Source: a virus
Length of the DNA stretch: 24,154 nt
IMG/VR virus record: IMGVR_UViG_3300030098_000083
Location: 1-24,154 of that record
Direction: 5' to 3' (one strand)
The notes beneath the pieces were generated by a model. That model saw only the letters and a list, made by a program, of their open reading frames with translations, was not told the DNA's origin and made no database searches. Each line of letters begins with the position of its first letter. The first letter of the stretch is position 1. Of the stretch, positions 5,471-14,880 are shown one piece after another. A program made the translations under genes and the position numbers.

Positions 5471-6112
5471 CTATCTTCTATGTTGCTTTACATCTTTATC
5501 GTCTGTCCAACGATTTACTCTTGCTACAACATCTACTGTGCCATCACCTTTATATGTATCATTGTGCAATGCAATAAAAGCATCTAAATCACTAGCACCA
5601 TCAATAGCATCACATATCGCTTTATGGTCGGTTCTTATTGATGCCATATATGTAACCACATCTGAAGGGATTGCAGTATCAGCAGTAACTTTGCGTTGTA
5701 TTAGCCAGTCAAAATCTTTAAGCAATCCATTAGCATCAGATGTTGCTTTTCTTTTAGCTATAGTTTTTAATCCATAGTTAATAACTTTAGAACCATCATC
5801 ATGTAAAAGTTGATTACCATCTTCATCTTTAGCATCTTCGTCATCTAATTTTTTATCGGCTGCTTTTTCTCCAATAGTTCTTACAACACTATTTTTATCA
5901 CCTGCTATAGCAAATGCTTCATCTTTTTCTATGTAATAAGCACTATTAAGAGGTGTGCCACTGGTCGTTACTGGTAATATTCCAATAGCTTTTCTTTCGG
6001 CATCTGTCCAAACACTAAATAATGCTCTAGGGTGTCGAACATCATCTATTACCATTTCTTTTGGACTAGATATTATTTCTTCTATTTTATTACTTTTTAC
6101 TAACGCCCACAT
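5471..6112 (-). CDS. Putative tail-fibre-associated or assembly protein
   Basis: 213 residues. The N-terminal part is mixed alpha/beta (MWALVKSNKIEEIISSPK, later RALFSVWTDAERKAIG), with an acidic Asp/Glu-rich stretch near 85-110. The C-terminal part has a helix pattern common in proteins encoded just after phage fibres: LLKDFDWLIQRK, AIPSDVVTYMASIR and AICDAIDGASDLDAFIAL. This D-W-...-R/K-...-P..V..Y...R motif is typical of fibre-assembly or fibre-tip accessory proteins. The start has AGGAG about seven bases upstream. It follows the receptor-binding fibre by 10 nt, so a chaperone or tip-attachment role is likely but not shown. Confidence 0.7.
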   Translation of the reverse strand: MWALVKSNKIEEIISSPKEMVIDDVRHPRALFSVWTDAERKAIGILPVTTSGTPLNSAYYIEKDEAFAIAGDKNSVVRTIGEKAADKKLDDEDAKDEDGNQLLHDDGSKVINYGLKTIAKRKATSDANGLLKDFDWLIQRKVTADTAIPSDVVTYMASIRTDHKAICDAIDGASDLDAFIALHNDTYKGDGTVDVVARVNRWTDDKDVKQHRR

Positions 6113-6122
6113 TGTTTTTCTC

Positions 6123-8645
6123 CTATCTTGCTGTTGCGTATTTAAATGGATTTTTTGCCATTGCTAAAAATACAATCGTATACCCACTTCCATTTAAACC
6201 TTCCCATGTTGTTCTAGGTTTAAAACCATTACTTAAAAAATCAATGTTATAAGTTGAACCACTTGCTTCTGCATTTGTAGAATTAGCTCTTAAATTTTTA
6301 TTAGTAACATTATAACCATCTCTTTCATCATCTAATACAACCCATGATTCTCCACTTCCTGTATATTTTACCATAACAAAAGCTGGTTTAAATCCAGTAT
6401 AAACAAATGAACCATCTGCATTTCCATTTCCAACGTATTCTCCTACTTTAATGTACCCTTCACAGTTTGAAAAAAAGTAAGCAAGCATAGAATACCCACT
6501 ACCATTTTGCTCTGTTGCATTTTCTAAAGTCATTAAAGAAGCACCTGCATTGGCAGTAAAAGACCTTCCACCTTGATAAAGTCCACCTTGGGCTGCCGCT
6601 CCATCATTAAGACTCATATATTGGTCATTCATATATGATGTACCTGCTGTAAACATCCAATCTTTAGTACCATCTGTGCGTTTAAATATAGCTGCTATAG
6701 GAGCTTGTGATAAATGGTGTGCAACAGTTTGATTTCCTGTTCCACTACCTGTATAAGTTACTACAGAAAAACAACCAGAAGGATCAACTTCTCCTACAGA
6801 AGTAATATCTCCACTAGCATCACTTGATGTTGTCCCACCATTTGCAACCCATCTATAATTTACATAAGTATTACTACTTCCATTAACTTGACCATAAGCT
6901 GTTAATGTTAAAGCACTAGCTGTTGGATCAGCAGTATAAGGACCATTAGAACCTTGATTTGCGTTCCATGCTCCATCAGAATTAAATTCTCCAAAGGAAT
7001 CATAATCTCCACTATTATATCCTTGTGTCCATACATTCCAACCATTAGAACTATTACGTTGTTTAATAACACTAAGAGAAGGTTTTTTTGCTCCAGATAT
7101 AGTTATTGATCTACCTGAATTACCATCACCTGTCCATAGTTGAGCATCAAATAATTGAGATGGAAAATTATCATCAGTTTCAGCCGGATTAATTGCATCT
7201 GCTATTGGTAGATTACCAGAACACATAGCTAAAAATCCTGAAGGTACAGAATATTTAAAGTTACCATAACCTGTTCCATCACTATTTCCACCTGCTGTAA
7301 CATTTCCAGCAAAAGTTCCATCTTGTCCAAAATTAAGAATTGTACTACATGGACCACTTCCTCCTGTATAACCCATATAACAAAAGAACTCTTCATCAAG
7401 AGTAGATATACTTATAGTTCCTTGTCCAGAACCATTTTTATAAAACTGTAAAGTATCAGCATCTCTATCAACAGCTATACTTATAATATCACCTGTAGTC
7501 CAAGTATCACCATAAGACGACCTAGTGCCTTTTAATATACTATTTCCATTAATAGAATAATAAACAAGTCCTAAATCATTTTGTTCTTGATTAATAGTAA
7601 GGTCAGTATTTGCAGGCATAACTCCTACATATACTCCATGATCTGTAGCTATATTGTCAATATCAATTTCCCAATACCATTTACCAGTTAAAGGAACTTG
7701 CCAATTAGTCATAATTCCATTATCATCTGAAGTTAGCGTAGCTTTTAAATTACCTTCTGAAAGAGCTAAACCACTAGGTGGTTTTAATAAAGGATTATAT
7801 GTAGGAAAATTACCACCATTAGAATTAGAGTTGAAGGTAGGAGTATCTAACATTTGATCGTGTGCTGATAAATTATTAACCGTAAAATTATTACTATTCC
7901 CACTATAGTCCTTCCCAATATCAGAACTATCGGAAAATTTTAAATGATACCCTTCATCACCATAGCTCCCTGAATATTCTACAGGTCGCCAAACTCCGTT
8001 ATGAAATTCACCAAAAGTATCGGCAGTTCCAACTACTCCATCAAGAAAAATATAATCTGCAAGTTGTGTATCTTCTAAACCATTTGACCATGCTAAATAT
8101 GAAATTTTTGCAGTACCATTATTTACAAAACTAAATTCATAATCTTGTGCCATTTGAGTAGAAACTGCCAATGTTTGAGCTTCTCCATTAATCCAAAGTT
8201 TTTGTCTATTTGTTGCTGTTGATTGTGTTGTGTCTATAGCAAGCACAACATGATACCACGCACTAGGATCACGAAATTTTCTTTCATTAGTACCATCATC
8301 TATAGAAAAAGCACTTTGTGTTGAACCACTTGTTTCTTCAAATTTAAAGTCATCCTGATGAGCAGCATTACTAGAGTGTCCTTGAAATCCCCAAAAAACA
8401 TAAGTAGCACCACCTGTACTATAACCAGACAACCAACTTCGTTCTCCATTAGTTGTGTTGTTTATCCAATTCTTTTTAGTCCATATACTATAAGTCCAAG
8501 TTCTTCTGTTGCCAGCAGATAAACTGGTATTTGACAAATAACCATTTGCTCCAGTTGGAAACCTAAGACTGTGAGCTATTTGATAGCTATAAAAATCACC
8601 ACCTGCTCCATCTGCTGGTTTTTGCCATAATTCATTATTAAACAT
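6123..8645 (-). CDS. Receptor-binding tail fibre with LamG-like and SPRY domains
   Basis: 840 residues. About 25-215 is a concanavalin/LamG-like domain (SLRFPTGANGYLS, RTWTYSIWTK, AWYHVVLAIDTT, KLWINGEAQ). About 290-445 is a SPRY-like domain (GKWYWEIDID, VYVGVMPAN, ISIAVDRDADTLQFYKNG). From about 505 there are three copies of a beta module with the pattern Y/W-x-G-x-G, P-x-hydrophobics-K, and W (cores near 504-540, 631-665 and 738-772). It ends in a short conserved-looking tip (NGFKPRT, YTIVFLAMAKNPF). There are no Gly-X-Y repeats. LamG and SPRY domains bind sugars or proteins, so this is the likely host-recognition fibre or appendage. No enzyme motif is visible. It starts 11 nt after the preceding fibre gene, with which it probably assembles. 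Confidence 0.88.
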   Translation of the reverse strand: MFNNELWQKPADGAGGDFYSYQIAHSLRFPTGANGYLSNTSLSAGNRRTWTYSIWTKKNWINNTTNGERSWLSGYSTGGATYVFWGFQGHSSNAAHQDDFKFEETSGSTQSAFSIDDGTNERKFRDPSAWYHVVLAIDTTQSTATNRQKLWINGEAQTLAVSTQMAQDYEFSFVNNGTAKISYLAWSNGLEDTQLADYIFLDGVVGTADTFGEFHNGVWRPVEYSGSYGDEGYHLKFSDSSDIGKDYSGNSNNFTVNNLSAHDQMLDTPTFNSNSNGGNFPTYNPLLKPPSGLALSEGNLKATLTSDDNGIMTNWQVPLTGKWYWEIDIDNIATDHGVYVGVMPANTDLTINQEQNDLGLVYYSINGNSILKGTRSSYGDTWTTGDIISIAVDRDADTLQFYKNGSGQGTISISTLDEEFFCYMGYTGGSGPCSTILNFGQDGTFAGNVTAGGNSDGTGYGNFKYSVPSGFLAMCSGNLPIADAINPAETDDNFPSQLFDAQLWTGDGNSGRSITISGAKKPSLSVIKQRNSSNGWNVWTQGYNSGDYDSFGEFNSDGAWNANQGSNGPYTADPTASALTLTAYGQVNGSSNTYVNYRWVANGGTTSSDASGDITSVGEVDPSGCFSVVTYTGSGTGNQTVAHHLSQAPIAAIFKRTDGTKDWMFTAGTSYMNDQYMSLNDGAAAQGGLYQGGRSFTANAGASLMTLENATEQNGSGYSMLAYFFSNCEGYIKVGEYVGNGNADGSFVYTGFKPAFVMVKYTGSGESWVVLDDERDGYNVTNKNLRANSTNAEASGSTYNIDFLSNGFKPRTTWEGLNGSGYTIVFLAMAKNPFKYATAR

Positions 8646-8656
8646 TTATATTTTCC

Positions 8657-9715
8657 TTATGCAAATGCAAGTTGTGGTGCTCCTAATTGTATAGAACCAG
8701 ATGCTTTAACAAAATATGGTATAATATCAACAGCACTTGCTGCCGTTGATATAGTTAAACCACTACCCCCTGCTGTTTCATAATCTGTTCCTAAACTTAA
8801 TGTACGACTTCCTGTTCCATCTTGAATAAATACAATTATACCAGATTGACCTGCTGCTTCCGTACTTGGATTTGCTAATGTAACATTACCAGTAGCCGTT
8901 AATATAAAGTTTTGATAAGTAAAATCTAATGTTGTTGAACCAGTAACACTTGCAGTTGATGTGCGACCTTGTTGTGCTGCTGCCCATGTATTAGCTGCAT
9001 TTAACTTACATATTGTACTATCAACACTTATTGTTACAGTATCAGTAGCACTTGCTGCTGTATCTATACCAGTTCCTCCTGCTATATCTACTGTATTACC
9101 ATCACTAATTGTTTGATTAGAACCACTATCACCAGATAATGTCCAAGAGCTCATAGAACCTGCTGAAGTACCTAATTGTGATAACATCTGAAAAGATGTA
9201 CCATCATATATTACAGATACAATAGCATTTTGTTCTATATCACCTGCCGCAATATCTTGATCGTTTTTCTTTTTAATATTCTTAGCACCTAGTCCATTAA
9301 CATTTAATGTTGACGCACCAGACGAAGCATTTGCTGCTTTAAAGTGAAAGACTTGTCCTGCAACATATCCTGTTACTGCTGGTGTTAATGCTATAGCATA
9401 AGTATTTGCACTACCACTATCTGTAGCTTGGAATATTAATCCGCCATCTTGTATCTGACCAGCATTTACACCATCTGTATGTGCTGTACCATCGGCTAAT
9501 GCTGTTATCTTTTGACTACCTAAATCGGCAGCTCCTGTAAAAGCATTTGATCCGTCTTTATTAATACAAGAATTTATGCCTGTTGCTAAATCGTTATCAT
9601 TAGTATCGTGTCTATCCGCAACAATTTTAGTACCTGCATCTCTATCTTGTTGCCAGATTGACGTACCTGTGTGAACACCATTTGTTCTTGTAAATGTACC
9701 ACCTGACCAACCCAT
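8657..9715 (-). CDS. Tail fibre / virion-attachment protein
   Basis: 352 residues. The N-terminus (GWSGGTFTRTNG, WQQDRDAG, RHDTNDNDLATGIN) resembles the tail-attachment region of podovirus fibres. A repetitive Thr/Ser/Gly/Ala-rich body follows (FTGAADLGSQKITALADGTA, STLNVNGLGAKNIKK). This is the spacing of trimeric fibre shafts in which strands are short and polar. The C-terminal part is beta-rich (SGIIVFIQDGTG). It would join the tail tube to the distal 840-residue fibre. AAGGAG lies about seven bases before ATG 9715. The 58-nt gap upstream is among the longest intergenic spaces in the window and holds only this ribosome site and a seven-codon ORF that I do not call. Confidence 0.82.
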   Translation of the reverse strand: MGWSGGTFTRTNGVHTGTSIWQQDRDAGTKIVADRHDTNDNDLATGINSCINKDGSNAFTGAADLGSQKITALADGTAHTDGVNAGQIQDGGLIFQATDSGSANTYAIALTPAVTGYVAGQVFHFKAANASSGASTLNVNGLGAKNIKKKNDQDIAAGDIEQNAIVSVIYDGTSFQMLSQLGTSAGSMSSWTLSGDSGSNQTISDGNTVDIAGGTGIDTAASATDTVTISVDSTICKLNAANTWAAAQQGRTSTASVTGSTTLDFTYQNFILTATGNVTLANPSTEAAGQSGIIVFIQDGTGSRTLSLGTDYETAGGSGLTISTAASAVDIIPYFVKASGSIQLGAPQLAFA

Positions 9716-9773
9716 TATTTTTCTCCTTTGTTTGTCATTGTTATAATACTACTTATTCTTAAATTAATTTCCA

Positions 9774-11966
9774 CTAATTTCTTAAAGCATCTACTAAAGT
9801 TCTTTTAGAAAAATTATATATTTCACCTGGTCTACCTTCACCTGCACTAACAATAGACGCAGCTCCTGCTAATTGATTTTGTCTAGCTAATCTTAATAAT
9901 AATTTTCTTTTATCTTCTTCTGATAATAAAATTCTACCTTTTGATGCTCTATCTAAAATTTCTCTTATTTTAGTAGGATTTGTTTCTAATAATAAATTTG
10001 CCATTTGCTCTCTATTAGGAGCTGTTGGTTTAAAAATACCATAACCTTCATCTATTTTTTTAGCAAAATCTGAAATTAATCTTGTACCTCCTAATAATCT
10101 TGCTACATCACTTCCAGTAGCTAAATAAATTAAATCATCAGCAAATTCCATTTGTTTCATAATTTCTGCTGTAGGACTTCCTCCTAAAACTTTATTAGCT
10201 GTATCTCCCATTTTAGCTTCTGTTTTTAAAAAATTAACAAAAGTTGAATATTGTTTTTTTCCTTTAGCAGAATCTCCAAACAACATTTTTAAAGATTGTT
10301 GATAACTGCGTGATTTTAATAATCTATTAATTACAGTTTTAGGATTTATAGCATTATTAATCATTATCTCTATTTGTTTAGTTGCTCCTAATACAAACGC
10401 AGCTCTTTCATCTGTTGTTAATTCTTCTACCCTATTTATAAATAAATCAGGGTCTTTATTAGAACCGCCTTTCATAAAACTCATACCTAATTCCATAGCA
10501 TCTAATTGTTTTGCTTTTCCAGCCCATGCAGCCCTTGCAATTTTGTATTCTGGCACTTGTTCGTCTATTAATTTTAAAAATCTACGCTGTAATTTTAAAA
10601 TATATTTAGCTTCTTCTGATTTTAACATTAATTTACCAGTAGTTTTATCTCTAAATTTTTCTAAAACACCATCTAAACCTTTCTTTATAATATTAGCTTT
10701 TTCTACATTAAGTTTATTACTAATTAACCTTGCTACTCCATTTTTATCCACTACAAACATATCGTCTAAAAGTTTAACATTAAAATCAGGGTTTATTCTT
10801 AAAATCTTATTAGCTGCTGTATATGCCTCTTTCATAGCTGGGTTATTTCGTAACAAATTACCCAATTCCCCATCTAATCTTATTGGTATGCCTAATATTG
10901 GTTTGTATAATTTTTTTGATATTTCTTTTTGTTTTAACATAAGATCGGTATAATTATCTCTATAAGAACTTTTAACACCAAACAATTTTTTTGTTGTATT
11001 TATTACTCTGTCTTGTACTTTTTCGTTTCTATTTGTTAAAAATTTTTCAATTTTTGCTCTAGCTTTTCCTGGATATTTTCCTATAACTCTAAGCATATCT
11101 GTTGCATTTATACCTATAGATTCGGCTAATGTTAAATGATCTGCACCTTTTTTTGCTGTTAATATACTTGATGGTGTTGCAACATCTTCATTTATTAACC
11201 TTCCTAATGTTTTTTCTGCTGTCGTTAATGGTTTTTTATTTGCTATATTTCCATACAAATCTTTTGCTTTATTATACGCAAATTTACCTACTCCTGGCAC
11301 AGCTTTTATACCCCCATAAAATGCAGGTGCTGCAACTGCTCCTATAACAACATTCTTAACTACATCTTTTCCATCTGAACTTCCTGCACCATATAAACCT
11401 CCTTGAGCTGATAGAGTTAAAGGTTTTAACACCCATCTAGCTAATGCAGGTAATTTATTTATTTGTTTAAATGCTGTTCTAGTAATTCCACCAGGAGTTA
11501 CTATACCACCTGCAATTTCTGCTGCTAAAGCAGATTCTGGATTTTCTTCTGCATATTGTTTCATTTCTTTTCTAATATCTTTTAAAACAGTATCGTAATC
11601 TCTATCGCCTATTTGCGATCTTATTAGAGCTTCTAAATTATCATTAAAACCAAAAGTAGCTCCTTTTGCCATAAATCTAAGTTGGTTAGGTTCTGGTCTA
11701 TTTACATTGTATGGGTCAGCTACCCCTCCCCAACCTCCAAATTCTGTTGATTCTATTAATCTACTATCATCTCGTTTATCTGTTATTAAAGGTTGAACTG
11801 TAGTAGATGTATCTATATTACTAACATTAGGGTTAGTTTCTCCTAAATCTTCGTAAGTTATATCTGCAAAAGGTTTTTTAAATCTTTTTTCTAAATTTTT
11901 AATTATATAATCATCTGAAAGAGTATTATAATTAGGTCTAAGATTTCTATAAGATTGAATATCCAT
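9774..11966 (-). CDS. Internal virion / DNA-ejection protein
   Basis: 730 residues. The N-terminus has a motif seen in many ejected phage proteins (SYRNLRPNYNTLSDDYIIKN, then LEKRF). Residues about 100-160 hold another recurring block (GATFGFNDNLEALIRS, ENPESALAAEIAGGIVTPGG). Residues about 170-230 are Gly/Ala-rich and hydrophobic (LPALARWVLKPLTLSAQGG, VVIGAVAAPAFYGGI), suitable for membrane insertion during genome delivery. The remainder is long, basic and helical. No lytic transglycosylase motif is visible. By size and place, third in the ejection-protein block before the fibres, it corresponds to the large ejection proteins of P22/T7-like phages, such as those that form the trans-envelope channel. 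It starts on a TAATG junction. Confidence 0.75.
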   Translation of the reverse strand: MDIQSYRNLRPNYNTLSDDYIIKNLEKRFKKPFADITYEDLGETNPNVSNIDTSTTVQPLITDKRDDSRLIESTEFGGWGGVADPYNVNRPEPNQLRFMAKGATFGFNDNLEALIRSQIGDRDYDTVLKDIRKEMKQYAEENPESALAAEIAGGIVTPGGITRTAFKQINKLPALARWVLKPLTLSAQGGLYGAGSSDGKDVVKNVVIGAVAAPAFYGGIKAVPGVGKFAYNKAKDLYGNIANKKPLTTAEKTLGRLINEDVATPSSILTAKKGADHLTLAESIGINATDMLRVIGKYPGKARAKIEKFLTNRNEKVQDRVINTTKKLFGVKSSYRDNYTDLMLKQKEISKKLYKPILGIPIRLDGELGNLLRNNPAMKEAYTAANKILRINPDFNVKLLDDMFVVDKNGVARLISNKLNVEKANIIKKGLDGVLEKFRDKTTGKLMLKSEEAKYILKLQRRFLKLIDEQVPEYKIARAAWAGKAKQLDAMELGMSFMKGGSNKDPDLFINRVEELTTDERAAFVLGATKQIEIMINNAINPKTVINRLLKSRSYQQSLKMLFGDSAKGKKQYSTFVNFLKTEAKMGDTANKVLGGSPTAEIMKQMEFADDLIYLATGSDVARLLGGTRLISDFAKKIDEGYGIFKPTAPNREQMANLLLETNPTKIREILDRASKGRILLSEEDKRKLLLRLARQNQLAGAASIVSAGEGRPGEIYNFSKRTLVDALRN

Positions 11967-13687
11967 TATTTATCTTCTTCCCAAGGATTTCCATTATTAT
12001 ATAAAAGACCTTCTGGGTCTATTAATTTAATAGAATTTCCTAAAATAGCTTGGTAACTAAGTTCATTTGTTGCTGGGTTATCTCTGCTTTTCCATATAGC
12101 AATTCTATCTGCATTAGTTTTTAATTCATTTTTATATCTATCTTCAATACTTTTAAACATAATATTAGCAGTTATAGATATTCCTTGCCTTACTTGCTCC
12201 CCTATTTTTTCTCCATCTTCTAATCCTTGTAGCCAAGTTGCTATACCTTCTGAAAATCCTGCTGAATTCATTGTTTGTTTTACTTCTGGATCACGAACTA
12301 CTGAATCTTCATCTAGCATTTTATTAAATAAGAAAATAGTTGCCCAATCCATTATACCAGCCGATACCGCTTTTGCATCGCCTGATTCTTCTATAGATTT
12401 TTCAAAACTTGCTAATGTGTTTTTACTTAATCCTAATGTGTTTTTTACAAATTTTGCAAATTCTTCTGGTTTATCTTTAAGAGTTACCTGCATATCTCTA
12501 ATAGCATTTAATTTTCCTATTTGATTTGATGCGTCATTGTATGTTTTTACAATAGGGGTATCTTTCCAGTCTTTATTTACTTTCATTTCAAAATCTTCAA
12601 CTTGAAATGGCTGTAAAGCATCAACTTTTTTATAGTTTAATGTGCTTACTTTAACTAACTCACCATTAACTACTGCCATTCCTGTCATTGCTCCTTCATG
12701 GTCATACTGCATTTGAGCTTTAGCTGGTACACCACCATTTGGAGTGGTAATTAAAACATCTGTTAAACCAGAGTCATATGTAAAAGAACCTTCTTCTGGT
12801 TTTTCAAAAGTAAATTGATTAGGGTCTTGTTCAAGCTCTCCTGTTTGTATGTTCATTAATACATTGCTAGTAGTTCCATCACTATTAACAACCAAATATC
12901 TTTGTGCTCTTATTTCTTGATTAGTATTTTTATTATATAAAGTAAGTTCTCCGCCCATTGGTTTGTATTCTGGGGGTTTTTTAGCATTTAATAATTTTTG
13001 ATTTTGCATATACTGCATATATTCTAAAGGTTCATACCCTGCACCTCTTAATGCTTGTGATAATGCTACATTTGCATTTTGGTCTAATGTTACTGGTTCT
13101 TCTTTACCACTTAAAAATCTAGTTAACTCATTACTATCTTCTGGAAATTCCTCCCCAACTGTTACTGTTGCAGCTTGTGGTGCGTATGGTATGCCTAATG
13201 GTGCTTCTGTTGTAGCTTCAAATTCAGAACCAACCATAGGAACTTCTACTCCCCTACTTCTTAGTCTTTCCATCATTTCAGGGTCATTTCTTAAAGTATC
13301 TATTTGTTGTTGTGATTGTAATATGTCAGGTCTAGTAAATGTAGACACTCCCCCACCTTCAACATCTGTTGGTAATGTTTCAAATGTACCTTGTGGACTT
13401 ATAGATACTTGACCAGGCATTAAGTTTGTGCCCATACTTGTTATTCGTGTTACTGCATCTGCGTAATCATCTTGTCTTTTAATTTTTTCTTCTTGCCTTC
13501 TTCTTTCACGACCTGCTAACATTCCTCCTACAAGACTATTCGCTAAACTACCCCAGGGCACACCTAAAGCAGACTCTCTTGTGTATGCTTCTTGGGGAGT
13601 TTGTGCTTGTTGTAATAACCTTGCTAATAACTCCTCATCTAAACGAGTTAATGCTGGTCGTCTTGTTGGTGGTGCGTTTACTGCCAT
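11966..13687 (-). CDS. Putative internal virion protein
   Basis: 573 residues, no family recognised. The N-terminus is basic and helical (RRPALTRLDEELLARLLQQA, SLANSLVGGMLAGRERRRQE). The middle (about 60-300) is polar, with many Thr, Pro, Gly and acidic residues and beta-type stretches (FTYDSGLTDVLITTPNGG). The C-terminal third is helical (IGKLNAIRDMQVTLK, FAKFVKNTLGLSKNTLASFE), ending NPWEEDK. It lies between two likely ejection proteins, joined to both by TAATG overlaps, so co-translation and a shared role inside the head are likely. A tail-tip role cannot be excluded. Confidence 0.65.
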   Translation of the reverse strand: MAVNAPPTRRPALTRLDEELLARLLQQAQTPQEAYTRESALGVPWGSLANSLVGGMLAGRERRRQEEKIKRQDDYADAVTRITSMGTNLMPGQVSISPQGTFETLPTDVEGGGVSTFTRPDILQSQQQIDTLRNDPEMMERLRSRGVEVPMVGSEFEATTEAPLGIPYAPQAATVTVGEEFPEDSNELTRFLSGKEEPVTLDQNANVALSQALRGAGYEPLEYMQYMQNQKLLNAKKPPEYKPMGGELTLYNKNTNQEIRAQRYLVVNSDGTTSNVLMNIQTGELEQDPNQFTFEKPEEGSFTYDSGLTDVLITTPNGGVPAKAQMQYDHEGAMTGMAVVNGELVKVSTLNYKKVDALQPFQVEDFEMKVNKDWKDTPIVKTYNDASNQIGKLNAIRDMQVTLKDKPEEFAKFVKNTLGLSKNTLASFEKSIEESGDAKAVSAGIMDWATIFLFNKMLDEDSVVRDPEVKQTMNSAGFSEGIATWLQGLEDGEKIGEQVRQGISITANIMFKSIEDRYKNELKTNADRIAIWKSRDNPATNELSYQAILGNSIKLIDPEGLLYNNGNPWEEDK

Positions 13688-14880
13688 TATACTTTTTCCA
13701 TTCTGACATCTAGTTTACTGTAATCTACCATTAAATATCCAAATATATTAGATAATACAGCTTGTGGTTTAATTTTCTGAACTTCTTGAGCTATTACACC
13801 TCTAAAGCGTTCTGGACTCCATAAATAATTCCATTCATAAATATTAAATCCTAATGGTGATTGTCCTACTTTAACTATGTTTTCTTTTAAGATTTTATCA
13901 GACATTGCCATAGCTGCTCCTGCTAGATTTCCTAACATACCCATACGAGCACCATATCCTGCCATTTGCTGGTTATATCTATTCATAGCATCAGCTCCTT
14001 GTGCTTGTGTCGCACCAAATATTGGTGGTGGAGCAATACTTACACCTGGCACATTTAATCCAGTAGTAGCTGTACCTAAACCTGCTGCTCCTATACTTGG
14101 AGAACCTGTTAATGTTGCTAATTCTTCCATAGGTAAACGTCTTTCTAATAAAGCGTCAGCTAATGCTGCTTGTCGTGCTTGATTTTGCATTTGTTGCATC
14201 ATAGTGGCTTCTGCTAATTGTGCTTGTCGCATAGATTGTGCTTCGCCTGCTAATCCTGCTCTCATACGCTGACCTTCGGCTATAGAAGATTGGGCTAATC
14301 CTGTTAAAGCATCAGAATGAGCCATTTCTAATCTATTCATTTGGTCATTATACGCTACTGAGCCAGGTGGTAAACCAGAATTAATTAACTGCGTGTGTAA
14401 CTGTTGTTTTTCCATATCTTGAGCTGGTTTTAACCTATTATATGCTCTATTATAATAAGCAGTTTCACTACGAGTTGCATAATCTGATAAATCATCAGTA
14501 GTTGCTAATGGTGTAAATCCTGTTGTATCTACTCCTGCTTGGTAAGCAGGTAAAGCTCCAAAATCAAATTGTCCACTAGGTAATTCTCCTAATCTCTGTC
14601 CTGCTACATCTAAATATTGCCCACCTATTGCCGCTTGTTTTTGTCTTTGCGTTTCATATTCTGGTCGTAATGTATATTGTGCTTCAAATCTTGGTTTATC
14701 TGCTGTACCTAAATCTGTCCATTTTGTTATATCATAAGGACTATAAACATCTGGTCTATTCATAATACCTTCTACAATAGCGGTTTCTTTATTTGCCGCA
14801 CCTTGTGCTCGTGCTGCTCCTGTATAATCTGGAGCTGGTGGTGGTTTAGGTGGGTTAAATATTTGACTAATAAATCCCAT
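13687..14880 (-). CDS. Internal virion protein with C-terminal S74-type chaperone domain
   Basis: 397 residues. The N-terminus (MGFISQIFNPPKPPPAPDYT) and the following Ala/Gln/Met-rich helices (QLAEATMMQQMQNQARQAAL) resemble small ejection proteins of podoviruses. Residues 327-397 match the intramolecular chaperone auto-processing domain (peptidase S74): SDKILKENI, GFNIYEWNY, FRGVIAQEVQ, VDYSKL. The Ser327/Lys332 pair has the same spacing as the catalytic Ser/Lys dyad of the endosialidase chaperone, so cleavage just before Ser327 is predicted. S74 domains usually trimerise fibres. Here the domain sits on a protein that, by sequence and position, belongs to the internal/tail module. TAATG junctions tie it to both neighbours. 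Confidence 0.8.
   Translation of the reverse strand: MGFISQIFNPPKPPPAPDYTGAARAQGAANKETAIVEGIMNRPDVYSPYDITKWTDLGTADKPRFEAQYTLRPEYETQRQKQAAIGGQYLDVAGQRLGELPSGQFDFGALPAYQAGVDTTGFTPLATTDDLSDYATRSETAYYNRAYNRLKPAQDMEKQQLHTQLINSGLPPGSVAYNDQMNRLEMAHSDALTGLAQSSIAEGQRMRAGLAGEAQSMRQAQLAEATMMQQMQNQARQAALADALLERRLPMEELATLTGSPSIGAAGLGTATTGLNVPGVSIAPPPIFGATQAQGADAMNRYNQQMAGYGARMGMLGNLAGAAMAMSDKILKENIVKVGQSPLGFNIYEWNYLWSPERFRGVIAQEVQKIKPQAVLSNIFGYLMVDYSKLDVRMEKV

Noticed and set aside
9716-9773. Possible sigma70 promoter and seven-codon leader ORF before the fibre gene
   Set aside because: A TATTAT/TATAAC-like element is present, but AT-rich DNA gives such matches by chance and no matching -35 box stands out. 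The seven-codon ORF mainly spans the ribosome site.
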